Positions 11,719 through 23,060 of a stretch of DNA of 64,000 nt are shown piece after piece (position 1 is the first letter of the stretch; each line of letters begins with the position of its first letter). The notes beneath the pieces are model-generated. The model searched no databases and was not told where the DNA came from. It saw nothing but the letters and a program-made list of their open reading frames with translations. The position numbers were made by a program, and so were the translations under genes. Origin of the DNA: Desmodus rotundus (lineage: Eukaryota > Chordata > Mammalia > Chiroptera > Phyllostomidae); assembly GCF_022682495.2 (NCBI RefSeq), contig NC_071389.1:8795199-8859198 (forward strand), in the 5' to 3' direction.

Positions 11719-11960
11719 ACTGCCCACGCGCCTGACCTGGCTGGTCCCCCACAGCCGCCAGATCGCTTGTGCCAGCGATGGAGCCGCCGGGCTCAAAGGG
11801 CAGGGGCAACCAGTGGATCAAGGGCGGGGGAGGGTACCCGGGGACCCGGCCGTTCTCTCCATACACCCCTTTCTGGACTTCGGCCTCTGGCTTCTTTGAT
11901 CGATAAAGCCAGCCCAGGGGCTCCCTGCGCACGCCCACCCGCGCTGTCCAGGTGTGTCTG
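11420..11960 (-). promoter_or_regulatory. AGMAT: GC-rich AGMAT first exon and presumed promoter
   Basis: GC and CpG content rises sharply around exon 1 and its upstream side to about 11960, then drops to AT-rich DNA. This is a small CpG-rich promoter-like zone; the start site cannot be fixed by eye. Confidence 0.55.
11447..11718 (-). CDS. AGMAT: AGMAT exon 1: presequence and residues 1-91
   Basis: Starts at ATG 11718-11716 and ends at donor AG|GTAAGG. It encodes the mitochondrial presequence and the [16 protein letters not shown] segment, ending TSNRPGA and two bases of the Arg91 codon. The frame is open upstream of the ATG but has no earlier ATG. Confidence 0.96.
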
Positions 11961-11999
11961 CGCCTCCCAAGGCCCTTGGCAGCTCCTTCTCCTATTCAC

Positions 12000-14900
12000 A
12001 GAAATATTTTTTAAAATTCAAAAGATTTGAAAAGAACTTTCTCTAAGCAAGAGAAATTAGAAATGCATTAAAAAAATAATGTATCAAGAAATGTCTGGAT
12101 GGGATTCTCAGGAAGCTGGAGTCTTTCTAAATAAACTTTTTAAAAAAGGAATTAGAGGGAAGGCCACTAGCCTGCAGTCCTCCATTTCTAAGGAGGGGAA
12201 AGTCACATGGTAAAAGGAAGTGATTTGTAATGGAATACGTGAGCCACTTGTGGCATTGTGTACTTTTTAATCTCCAGAGGCTGAGACTGACTGGGAAGGG
12301 CGCTACTGTGCATTAAATCATAACCTTTACAGGAAAGCTACACCTTAAATCCCACCCCGCCCAGCCTCCACGCTGCAGGGCAGAGCAAAATTTCCTAATG
12401 GTCAGTGAGGGATATTCAGGGTTAGCAGGGGTTGGAAGACGCTGCCTAGGAAGTAGTCCCCACATTTTCTGGAACAAATGCAACAATCTCTTGGTGATTC
12501 TCTTACCACCCCCGTGCCCAGACTCCACCACCATTTCTTTCATATAGCTTGTCCTGAATGTATCGTTTTCTTACTCCTGGTTTTTCTTCTTTTATTCTTC
12601 TCACAAATATTTAAGTGCCTACTGTGTACTGGGCACTGAGTGACAATGACTCCAACTTCTCTCCATCATTCGCTACTGCTGAACACTCCCTCCCGTTAAA
12701 CATTCCTCAGGTGGCCTCTCTGACCAGGTGTGCCCTTGCTCTCCTTACGCCTATGTGACCTCAAGGTGACAGTTTTCACCTGTAGGCAAATAATGCACAA
12801 CCCAAATTTCAGCTCCAGTTGCCCATCTGCTCCAGTTGTCCATCTGCTAACTCCCCACCTGGATGTTCTGACAGCACCTCAGGTGGGCTGTCGAGTTCAG
12901 CCAGCGACTTTCCACTTCCGTCTTGGATCCTGCTCTCTGCCCCATCCTTCGGTAAGTCCAGGTGGTTTCCTGCATGCAAACCCTCCACTCCTTCCCTCTG
13001 CTGCCGCACTGGTTCAGGCCTTCCCATCTCTAGCTTTATCACATAGGCTTCTCTGCCAGACCACACTTCCTGAAGCCGGTCCCCCTTTCTAACCGTGTTT
13101 CCAATTACGAATCTCCAGATACTTGGACTTCCAGCCATTGCTCACCTTCCACGGAGGGGGCCCCACTCTCTGGCCCCCTACCTTTGCTCATGCCACATCC
13201 TCCGCCTGGAAGGTTCCCAGCTCCACATGCCCAATGATCAGCTGAAGCCCACACCTAAACCACTCTGAAACTCTCTTAAAACCTTAACAATTTTCTACTT
13301 AGAATAAGTACGGGATCCAGAATCAGGGGCAAAAGTTAAATCAGTGTATGTCAGTCATTTAAAGCAGAAGAGAGAAGTCATCCCCACGCCCTCAGGTTGG
13401 GGAGGGAGGTGGGTGTTGCAGAGTTCCAAGCTGCCCTCCGTTAGGCACAATGTTTCTTTGACATTTTATCCTGCTTCATCCTTTAAGCCAGCCTCTCAGA
13501 GCAGTGCCTTGTAAGAAAAAAAAAAAAAAAAAAAGTAATAAAATAAATGTTTGGTGAGCAAGTGAATGATTGAACAGATCTTCTGGAAGCTGTGGAGGGC
13601 AGCTCTGGGGAGATTACTATTTCAGCCAAAAACTGTGACAGCCAAAGAGTACGAGGAAAACACCACGTACGATTCAGCTGGCTGCGTGGATTCCCTTTGG
13701 CCCAGTGCATGACGCAAGGGTTCTCCACAGAAGGAGTCAACACTTTGAACTTGTCCGTGCTTGCATGGGCTCAGGAGTGATCTTGTAGCAACTGCAGCTG
13801 CCCTGAGACACCTGCCATGTACCTTTACCTTCCTTGTTCCCCGGCCCCAAAGAAAAGTACAGGTATTTTTTTTAGCGTGTTCAGAATACTTTTATCAAAG
13901 TTTGTCCAAATCTTCACTCTTCTACTTCTTTTATCTATAAACTTACACACTCAGCAATGCCTTAGGGAATACTTTACACACTCACATGTAGTTATCCCCA
14001 ATAATAGAAAAGAAGAACATGTAGTATTGAACGTGAGATTGGTCAGTTAGCCTCTCTATTCAGCTTGTCGAGTGGACATATGGAGCCTGATAAACTGACC
14101 CTTTTTATCCAGACAACAGAGTAATTGGCCCTCTTAGTCTCTCTCAAGTTCAAAATGAGAAAGGGAGGGCAGCGCATGAATTTACCTAAGGAAAGATCCG
14201 CCCAGTGAAGTTCAAATATCACATTATGCAGTTTCAAAGTCAAGCCAGGAGAGGGCACAGAAATGTCTGCTTGATCAGCTAACAAAGAAGAGTTCAGGAA
14301 AGGGGAAGAGCTCTCCTTCCACCCCCATCAGGTGATACACAGTTGAGGTCGGTTAGTGAGTCTGATTTCATCCTGAGACCTCAACAACTTTATTATAAAG
14401 TAGGCCACCTTAACGTAATCTTGGCACCATTTAATTTTTTCCAGAAGAAAATGTTCAGATTTTTGCAAGCCCCAGCCGGTTTCCTGTGCATTTCTTTTCG
14501 ATGGACATCACCTGCTTCTGAGTAGCTCCTCTCCATGGGCAGCGTAGAGACTGCAAGAGCTGACCTTTCCTGACTTCCTGGTGATGATGTACAGCTGAAA
14601 GCACACCATCAGCCGGGTCCTTCGAGAAGGGCATTAGAGAAATGCAAGGGCTGATTATTAATTATAAACCATATACTCTGGGTAAATAGATCTGACTCCA
14701 GTCATTAGTAGAACTGAATATTCAATAATTGATGACTAAAGGGACTGTGGCTTAAAACTGAGGTTCTAAAGTAACAGAAGCCATGAGACACACGGGGAGA
14801 TGCTGTGGACACAAATCCATCTGGGAGCCAAACATGCTGGGAAGTTCAACATCACTACACGTTTGAAAGGTAAGAATGAATGCTTGAAGTACATAGGGAT

Positions 14901-16870
14901 CTCATATAAATAAAGCAGGCATGATACAATGTAGTATCATCAAATCAGTGCTACGATAAAGTACTTTTTTTAATATGACTTGCTTTTACATCCCAATTTC
15001 CTTCCCAGTTCAACACAATATCTATATTATAGCTCACTGGTCCTTCCAATTATCCTGGAAAATAAACATATCACTTCTATCCGGGAAGGAAACTGAAGTG
15101 CCAAGCCAGCCGCTGTGTGCTGCTGCACAGCGACTTCCTCTCCAGGACCCAGAGTTAGAGACAGTCTTCCCGTCACAGGCTGCGTCAGACTGGTTGGGAG
15201 AGAGGGTGTGTCATCACTCACTGTACAGCCAGGCGGCTAGAAGTGTTCCCCCGTACTGACATCGTTCCCATAGCTGCCAGCACAATTATTTCCGAGCTTC
15301 GCTTAGGTTTCAGATCCAAGCTCCAAATGTTCACTTCATTCCTTCACACTGGTTTCTGGAACCATGGCCAGCAGCTAAATAATTTGTCTCAGCTCAGAGT
15401 TCGAACAGAACTGGAGCTCAGGCTTTCTGATTTCTAACCTAACATCCCGTCCACTACCTTGTAGACGGGTCAAAGAGACCCTCTTTTTCCCTTGGTATCA
15501 CTCTTTACTTTCTCTCTCTTTTAATTTAAAATGTTTCATCTCTCTTTTAAGATCTCTCTTTTTTCTGATTACAAAAGCAATGCATTAGACAAAGTGAAAG
15601 TCCCCCCTAGTCTACACCTACCGAATCAAGGTTATATTTCAATGTGTATAAAGCTTTTGAAAAAAATCAAAGCTGGAGTTAGCTTATATAAGAGGTTGGC
15701 AACTTCCTTTCTCACCTTAAAATGTCTTGGAAATCTTTACGGTAAGCTTTTTAAAAAAATCTGCTTTGTTTAGGTGTAATGTATATACTCGATACCACAA
15801 AATTTACCTATTTTTAAGTGTACAATTCAATAATTTTTGTAAACTGATGCAAGTGTCACCACAACCAGTTCTAGAACATTGCCATTGTCCCCAAAAGTTT
15901 CCTTGTGCTTATAAATAAGCTGTTTTTAAAGAGTGCATTTTTGTGGATAATTATAATCATGAATAACAAGCCCCAGAAATTTCCATTTTGCCTAGCTTTC
16001 ATTTCCTGCTGGCAGACGAGAAGAAAATTGCAAAAGCCCATCAACAAATGTTGGAAGAAGACACCATAAGCTGATCGACAGCTGTTTGCTCAAAATAGTT
16101 TATTCATCCTCTCCAGCTTTACTCAGTGTCAGCCAAGTGCCAGGCTATTGGCGAAGTCTGCCGTAATATAAAGACAAGATAATAGCCGTCTTCTCCTGGA
16201 ATAAATTGAATTTCAATAGTGAGTTCGATAGTATGCAACCTAACTTAAGAGTTTCAAAATATTCAATGGTTTTGAGTGGGAAGTGTTCCAGATGGGTATG
16301 ATATTTCGACTTCCACATCTAGAAGCCAAGATAGGAATACAGGGACCAGATTTACTTTCCCACTTAAAACAGCCAAAAAAGGGGACAAAAAAATGTGAAA
16401 CAATGGGTTTTCGATACAGTGCACGTAAAGCTATCAAAGGCAGTAATCCCCGCCAAAAGGGAAACAAACGAGGTGAGCCCTAGCGCCACCCCAATTTTTC
16501 TGCCCTGAGTTTCCAGGCTATAGTGCAGGGAAGGAAACTGAGGCAGAGCTCAGTGGAGTCCCTGATTTGAGCATTCAGAGCTGAGAGTCCAGGGAGACTA
16601 GGCAGAGTCCAGGGCAGCTAGAGTTATTAAGACAGCGTAAAGAATTGAACAGGGAGAGAAAGGACCCCAGAGACCTATACAGGGTCCTCTTCTAGTATTC
16701 AGAAAAAGTCATCAATTCTATAAATCATTGTACTGGGTTCCTAGATACCTAATTTTTATTCCATCATTTAAATTTTTTTCTCCTGTAAATACAGCATAAA
16801 TTGGAGAGTCTTCACTGCTTAGTCTCTGTGTTCAGAACTTCAGGTGTGTTCTGAACTGAAGAAACTTTTA
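12000..16870. other. Intergenic spacer with old repeat fragments
   Basis: No coding exon recognised. It holds a MIR tail-like fragment near 12595-12660, L2-like sequence around 12650-13260, a poly(A) tract at 13515-13534, and an antisense L1M-like segment around 15770-15910. The remainder (about 13600-15450 and 15950-16850) shows nothing I can name. Confidence 0.5.
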
Positions 16871-17075
16871 TTTATTTTTTTAAGATTTCATTTATTTTTA
16901 GAGAGAGAGGAAGGGAGAGAGGGAGAGAAACATCAATGTGTGGTTGCCTCTCACGAGCCCCCCACTGGGGATCTGGTCTGCAACCCGGGCATATGCCCTG
17001 ACTGGGAATTGAACAGGCGATCCTTTGGTTCGCAGGCCAGCACTCAATCCACTGAGCCACACTTGCCAGGGCTCG
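16871..17075 (-). mobile_element. Bat VES SINE with perfect 15-base target duplication
   Basis: Minus orientation: T-rich tail first, then GAGAGAAACATCAATGTGTG, ending at 'ccagggctcg'. Flanked by CTGAAGAAACTTTTA at 16856-16870 and again at 17076-17090, an exact duplication, so a comparatively recent L1-driven insertion. Confidence 0.95.
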
Positions 17076-17416
17076 CTGAAGAAACTTTTAAAAGAGCCAG
17101 AGGATTGGAGATGCTTGGTAAGTCACTGGGAGTCAACTTTGGCTCTATGGATCCTCTGAGTTAAGCATATCCTTCAATGTCAGAGGAAATTTCACCTTCT
17201 TGATTTAGTTAAGCCTTTTAACAACTAAATTTTGACAGTTTCAAGTATGTTATTTCAAACATTGTGAATTCTTAAGATGATCAAACTAACAAAATGACCA
17301 AAATGAATCCTGAATAGAAGTTATATGTAGACCAAATGCTTATGGTCATTTCCATCCAATGACTTTCCCTTCCCATGTAACTAAAAGTTCACAGATGTTA
17401 AGAAATTGCTCTTTGG

Positions 17417-17607
17417 TGCGCTGACCAGGTAGCTCAGTCGGTTAGCGCACCCTCGGGATACACTAAGGTTGTGGGTTCGATCCCCGGTCAAAGCACATAC
17501 AAGAATCAACCAATGAATGCGTAAATAAGTGGAACAACAAATTGATGTTTCTCTCTCTCTCTCTCTCCCTTCCTTTCTCTCCCTAAAATCAATAAAAAAG
17601 TAAATAA
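17417..17607 (+). mobile_element. tRNA-derived SINE of a second bat subtype
   Basis: The head differs from the common VES: CTGACCAGGTAGCTCAGTCG then GTTAGCGC, with a good B box (GGTTCGATCCC). The body has 'acatacaagaatcaaccaat' and 'gtggaacaacaaattgatgt' and a (CT)n tract. Flanked by 'aaattgctctttgg' (17403-17416) and 'aaattgctgtttgg' (17608-17621), a 14-base duplication with one mismatch. Confidence 0.9.
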
Positions 17608-17739
17608 AAATTGCTGTTTGGGCATAAAATCAGATACAGAAAGGAGGCAGTTGTGCCATTAATTAGGAGTAACAATTATAGGAGTGACAATTACATAGGG
17701 CTATTGCTTACATTGGGCTACTACACACTTTGCAATGTA

Positions 17740-17888
17740 TGCAAAGGCCAACAGCATCCCCTGCAGCTGGGAGCTTGTTAGACGTGCAGAAACTCTCAGG
17801 TCTGCGGACCCAAAGGTTCATAACACACGTTTGAACAAGATCCCTAAGTGATTGCTCCACACATTCAAGATTGAGAAGCACTGATGTC
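17740..17888 (-). mobile_element. Old MER5-like hAT-Charlie fragment
   Basis: On the minus strand it begins CAGTGCTTCTCAATCTTGAA and continues through 'gggatcttgttcaaa', typical of MER5-type non-autonomous hAT elements of placental mammals. Confidence 0.6.
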
Positions 17889-18419
17889 TGGGAAATAATT
17901 TCTCTGATCATGTTTCCTTACGCACGACAAAAAGGGTAGTGAAACCTGTCCACCTTATTTCACAAGTTCATGATTAGAATGAAATGTGAAACCCAATCCG
18001 AATATGTTAGGTACACATGAAATGTCAAGCTCTCCAAGTTACACACAAGCCCCGGGCACACCACAAGTCTTCCTGGGTTGAAAATACTGAACAGTAAACA
18101 GACTGCCACTGTTATTAGGAATCCCAAAGGCCTTTTTATTTTTAAAATGTCAAGTACATAAACGTTGAAAAAAATGTATTTTGACTCTTTTCACTTCTGG
18201 GAATGGCTACTTTTTGTTTTTACTCGAAATCTGTTATCCTTCAGTCTACCACTATTCAAGACAATCAATTCAGGAAAGAAACATAGTGCATAGAGTCCCT
18301 ATTGACCATTTCCCGTCTCTGGCCAAAGCAACAAGCCTAAACCTTGACGCAAGCCGCAAGGAAGCTGCAGGAAGCCACGCCTGGGATTTCCACCGGGCAC
18401 CAGTTTCTCAGCCCGCCAC

Positions 18420-18960
18420 TGCCTCCGTCACACCTCTGCCGAGCTACAGTCTGAGCCGGTTCTCTTTTGCTGTGCTGGCCAAGGCAGGAAGCTCGTGAGT
18501 GGACCCCGCCTAATCAGCGCGGCCCTGCGGCACCACAGCCGCCAAGTTGGTCCCGGCGGAACAGGAGCCCGCGGATGCCGGGACACCCGGTTCCAGCATC
18601 AAAGCGCAATAGTGGGTGCAAGGGGCGCCATCGCGGCTTCCGCAAGTGTGAAGACCGCAGCCGCTAAAAAGCCTCGCAGGCACTAGCAGGTCAAAGAGTA
18701 CGAGCCAGGTCTGAAGTCCCCACCGCTACCTCCCGGGATAACGCGAAGTCGCTAAAACCCGGCAGAAGCTCTGGCCGCCTAGCAACCAGGCTTCTAGAGC
18801 GCGAACGCCAGGCATTGGCCAGCGTGCGTCACGTGAGCAGGCGCCAAGGCTCTCTGGGAGATCACGCCGCAGGCCCGTGATGCAGCGCAGGCGCGTTTCT
18901 CAAGGCTCTCCGCGGTGGTGGCGACCAGCAGGCGATCCCTTTCTGGAGAATCCTCCCCAG
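18420..18960. promoter_or_regulatory. Unassigned CpG-rich promoter-like island
   Basis: Roughly 500 bases of GC-rich, CpG-dense DNA in the spacer 6.8 kb upstream of AGMAT's start and 9 kb before DDI2. It contains an E-box/CRE-like GTCACGTGAG (18828-18837), an inverted CCAAT (18814-18818), and a YY1-like gcgccatcgcgg near 18625. On the plus strand a GTGAGT donor lies at 18495, with others at 19451 and 19902. No conserved open frame is recognised. It could drive a noncoding transcript or be an alternative AGMAT promoter. Confidence 0.5.
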
Positions 18961-19744
18961 CATTGCACTAAGTCGTGGTCTGGCTGGCGTGACCAGAGAG
19001 GGACGAAACGGGCAGTTGACTCCTTTCTGCGCCAGCTATAGCGAAGCGATACAACGGTGGCAAATTGCGCTCGTGAGGCTAGTCTGGTTGTGCAGGAGCA
19101 TTTCCTGAGAGTGTGACTCGGGAGATGCTGAAATCTGCCACCTGGAACTCGGTTCTGACCAAATGGTTCAACAAGAGTCGTGACAAACAAGGGCTGGAAG
19201 TCGGGGGTGTTACGGATGTTCAGGCGGGCGGTGTTTTCGGCGCGGGCTTCAGGAGAGAGACCACATCTGGGGCAAGAGCAGGTTGGCTGGGCGGCCAGGG
19301 GGCTGGCAGTCTTGCTTCTCACGAGCGAGGGGAGGGTGCAGAGCCAGTCCTCCGCACGTCAGTTCATGAAATCTAGGTCGCAGCCCGCACGGCAGGATGT
19401 GTGAGGACCCCGGCACAGGCCTGCGAGGCCTGGCCAAGAAAACAGGGAGTGTGAGTGGGATTTGAGATATTTTAAAACTTGCCAGGAGGCTGTTGGTGAT
19501 GCCATCCTTTCATTCCAGTCAGTTTCCCTCCAGCCAGCAGAGGGATGTAAAGTAGCACGTCTTCCCTGTTGCACGCAGTCCTTGATTCCTTTCTCTCCTA
19601 CCCCGTATTCAGTGCATCCGCACGCAAGTCCTGTCGGCTCCACATTCAAAATGAACTCACAGTCCGACACACACCCCCGCCCCACCGCGCCCGCGTCTAT
19701 AACACCAACACCTGAAGCGTTTTACCTGTGCTCTGTCTGCCACC

Positions 19745-19870
19745 CCCGCTAGAATGTAATAAGCTCCATGCGCACTGGCACTTCGTCTTGTCCCCTGCTG
19801 CACCGCTGGTTCCTAGAACGATGCCTGGCATGCGCTCCGTGTTTCTTGTTGAAGAAACGAATAAATGGCC
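19745..19870 (+). repeat. L2 LINE 3'-end fragment
   Basis: 'tagaatgtaataagctccat' through 'aacgatgcctggcatgcg' and 'gaagaaacgaataaatggcc' follow the L2 terminal consensus in sense orientation. Confidence 0.65.
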
Positions 19871-20426
19871 TGTGCCCAACGGGGCTCTCTTGCCGATTAA
19901 GGTGAGTAAGACCAAAGTTGCCCCACGTGGCCGTTGTTGAACATACCCACAAGACTGTCATGATTTCGACATTGGCAGTGGCCACTCTCCGAATGCTTTC
20001 TGTCTACTTTGTATCTTATAAAAGTTGGCGCTATACTCTTAGCCATGACTGAGATTCCGCCACGCTGTGATTGGGTGTTCCAAGAAGAAAGACGTTCAGG
20101 TTTTTCATGAGAAAAACAGGTTTTCTTGAAGAGAAAGAATAGAAAGGAGCAATTTAACTACCAAGGTGGGTATTGAACTAGGTGGATGTCAAGGACAGGG
20201 CAATATAAAGCCTTGCTCAGCTGTCCCCTGAGTAGGTGAGGTCGGCTGGTGTCAGTCCAGAAGGTTCTTGGGAACATACACCTTCCCCACCAAGTTCCCT
20301 CAAGCCTAGAAATCTGCAGCTGATGACTAATCCTTTATCCCCTATTGAAATGCAAATACCCTAAGAGATAATATTGAGTTTCAGCAGCCCTTAGTTCCTT
20401 GGGTGAATTACTCCAAATCCTTTCTT

Positions 20427-20518
20427 TTTTTTTTTTTTTAATTTTTATTGTTATTCAGTTACAGTTGTCTGAATTTTCTCCCCATCCCTTCACCCCACCC
20501 CATCCGGAACCCACCAAC
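20427..20518 (-). mobile_element. Severely 5'-truncated L1 (3' end only), target duplication present
   Basis: Poly(T) followed by the reverse of the bat L1 terminus (attgttattcagttacagtt, then ctccccatccctt). Flanked by 'caaatcctttctt' at 20414-20426 and 20519-20531, an exact 13-base duplication. Confidence 0.85.
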
Positions 20519-20531
20519 CAAATCCTTTCTT

Positions 20532-21400
20532 GAGACAAACAGGGTTTTGAAAAGGAAAGGGAAGAAAGAAGGAGCCAACGAGAACTAAGAGGAACAAATA
20601 GAAAGTTCCAGAGCCAAGGAAGGAGCATAAAGTTGAGCTTGCCAAGGGCAAACTTTAGCCTATTTTGTAGTTTTGTAGTTTGCCCAGGGTTGTCTCTGGT
20701 ACTCAACCTACAGCAGGTCCTCCAATAATGTTTCATTATGACGTTGAAGAGGGGGGAAAAATTGAACCCCAGTATAATTACCTGGGATGTTTTGATAACC
20801 CAGCGAGTACAAGGTACATTGGAATTGAAGAGGAAGGGCTGACCTGGAATACAGTGCCACTGAAAGGCTACCCGAGTTTGGGAAAGATAAGCAGGAAAGG
20901 GATTGCATTATACATACGCACGGGATCCTGGCCTAAGAGATAGGAAACTGAATGAAAAGAGTTTTTGTGCTAAGGTAAAATGAGTAAAATGGAGCACTGT
21001 CTGCCCTCGGTTGCCAAGCTAGAAACCATAAGCTGAGACAGGCTTCTTGGAGCAACCAGCAATGGATGAGGAGGAGGGAAAATAGTAAAGAACAACATGT
21101 ACATTCTTTTTCAAAAAGCAACAGGTCACAGATATCAGACAGCAAGTTCCCCTCAGTGTTCGGGCAACTTGGTTCTTTCTTATTGTAGGAGTTTTTGGAA
21201 TCAGGGCAGACACCTTTACTGATTTGTTTCCTGGTAGAAAAGAATTAGGCAAGAACGCAGAGGTAAACACAAACTTTGCCGGTAGTAACCGACCTTATGG
21301 TGATGGAAGTCAGAGTTTGGACAAGCAATGTGCAGGCAGGGCCTTCGTGCTCTGGTTAAAGGGTGGAAATGGATGTTCTCCTGTAAATTTCCTTCCAGTT
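20532..21400. other. Spacer without recognised genes
   Basis: Moderate GC, no CpG cluster. The open frames on both strands are short and look random. Confidence 0.5.
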
Positions 21401-21404
21401 TGGA

Positions 21405-21845
21405 GAAGCTGCCACTCACTAGCTGTATGAACTTGGGCAAGTTTAAGACCCCCACATGTCAGTTTCCTTATCTGTGGAATGGGAATGAATCCTCGTGGCT
21501 CCCATCACTGAGGTCTTTTTTTTTTTTTTTTTTAATTACTGTTGTTTATTCTCGCCGAGGCCTTTTAGAAGGATGAAATGAGGCCTTACATGTAGCACTG
21601 TAAAACAGTGGTTAAGATTGCAGAGTTGAGTCAGATTGCCTGGTTTGAATCCTGGAGCTGCCATTAATTACCTGTGTGCCCTCAGGCAGGTGACTGACCC
21701 TTCTCTACGCCCAATTTTCCTCATCTGTAAAATAGAGATAATACCTCGCAGGATTTTTGTGAGGGTTAAATGATTCCCACATAAAATGCTTAGAAGAGGG
21801 TGGCACAACGTGAGCATTCAGTAAATGCTGGCAATCGTTTGCAAG
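21405..21845 (+). repeat. Two MIR SINE copies, plus strand
   Basis: The first (about 21405-21500) has 'ctagctgtatgaacttgggc' and 'agtttccttatctgtggaat'. The second (about 21600-21845) is nearly full length, from 'cagtggttaagattgcagag' to 'cattcagtaaatgctggcaa'. A T-run with a short L1-terminus-like remnant lies between them at 21516-21555. Confidence 0.75.
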
Positions 21846-22024
21846 GTTCTTGATTGACACACAGCGATGACCAGTACCTGGGGCCCATCTTCTTGGTGTC
21901 CCTGCATGTCTAGGCCTCCTCTCAAGGTCCGCCCCGCCCCCTCCTGACTTAGAATGAAGTAGCAGAAATGTCTGAAGCCATTTGTGATCACAAGTAATGG
22001 AGGTGCAAAGTCTCTCTCATGGAG

Positions 22025-22450
22025 CAGTGATTTTCAACCTTTTCATTTCACAGCACACGCAGACTAATTACTAAAATTTGGCGGCACACCCAAAAGTATG
22101 TTTTTTGCCGATCTGACAAAAAATAGGAATAATTCTGATTGATTTAAAAATAATAATAGGGATTATCTACTCTTTTTTCTCTAAAGTGACTTTTTAAAAA
22201 ATCAGATGCCTCTACTTACGTATAACAATTTCAGGTACCAAGAAGTAATCAATCAGATGCAACCTTATTATGCAACGTGACCAATAGGATGAAACCCTAT
22301 TACGTGACCTACTTATGTTTCAAGACAGGGCATTCACACTGGGTGGCTATTGTGTTGGTTATTGCCTTTTTTTAGAAACAGTCTATGGGAGAAGATGTCA
22401 GTTATTGGATGTTTTAAAAATTCTTGCAGCACACCAGTTGAAAATCGCTG
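22025..22450. mobile_element. Non-autonomous hAT DNA transposon with intact ends
   Basis: Terminal inverted repeats: left CAGTGATTTTCAAC, right end reading CAGCGATTTTCAAC on the opposite strand (13 of 14 identical), with CAGCACAC also mirrored further in. Flanked by 8-base target duplications TCATGGAG (22017-22024) and TCATAGAG (22451-22458), the length expected for hAT transposases. The 426-base interior codes for no transposase, so it would have been mobilised in trans. Confidence 0.85.
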
Positions 22451-22459
22451 TCATAGAGT

Positions 22460-23060
22460 GATGAGAGAGAAGTGGGAGTCCACACAGTGAGCCGGGGTCC
22501 ACACGGTGAGCCGGGTCCCAGGAGGCAGCTGAGCAGAGTCCAAAATGTGTGAGGCCTGAGAGGAAAGGAGCCGATTGGTGAAAAGCTGTGGGCACTCTGC
22601 TCCAGAAGTGGTTCTCTTATGAGAGGCAGGAGGGCAGGGAAGGAGTTCAGGGAGAGCTGGTGGCCGAGGGCTCTGCCACACAGCTTGGTGGGTCCTGTGG
22701 GAGGGTGTTGTAGAAGTTCCCTCGGTTCCTGGAACTAGGACCTTGGGTCTGAAACCTGGTGCAACAGAGAGACGATGCATCTTGGTTAGTGGGATGTGTT
22801 GAGTATGTGTTATTTCTCGAGTTTCCTTTCTCTTAACTCATGAGTTACTCCTCCTCCTTCCTCATCCTCCAATTCCAGTCCGTTACCAAGTTCTGTTGAC
22901 TCTTCAGAATGTCTCTGCAATGCCCCTGCTTCTCTCAGTCTCAACTGACACGTCTCGAGTCCATCATTTCTCTCATCTAGACTCCTGCTGTGGCTCCCTA
23001 AACATTTTCCTGTTGCCTTCTTTGCCCCAGTAAAACCCGTTCTCCATTTAGCAGCCCGTA
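22460..23060. other. Spacer, nothing recognised
   Basis: Contains a short direct repeat of 'cacacagtgagccggggtcc' (22492-22511) and its variant right after it, 'acacggtgagccgggtccca', a 2-copy minisatellite. Otherwise featureless. Confidence 0.45.

Noticed and set aside
11324..11899. 191-codon open frame on the plus strand
   Set aside because: It lies antisense to AGMAT exon 1 in a GC-rich zone where stops are rare; no similarity to a known protein.
17421..17490. A genuine tRNA gene
   Set aside because: Good A and B boxes, but the sequence continues into a SINE body with CT tract and A-rich tail and is flanked by a target duplication; the cloverleaf is not complete.
18467..19376. Small protein genes in the orphan CpG island (60-140 codons, both strands)
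   Set aside because: Low-complexity translations, overlapping in several frames, with no recognisable domain or family.
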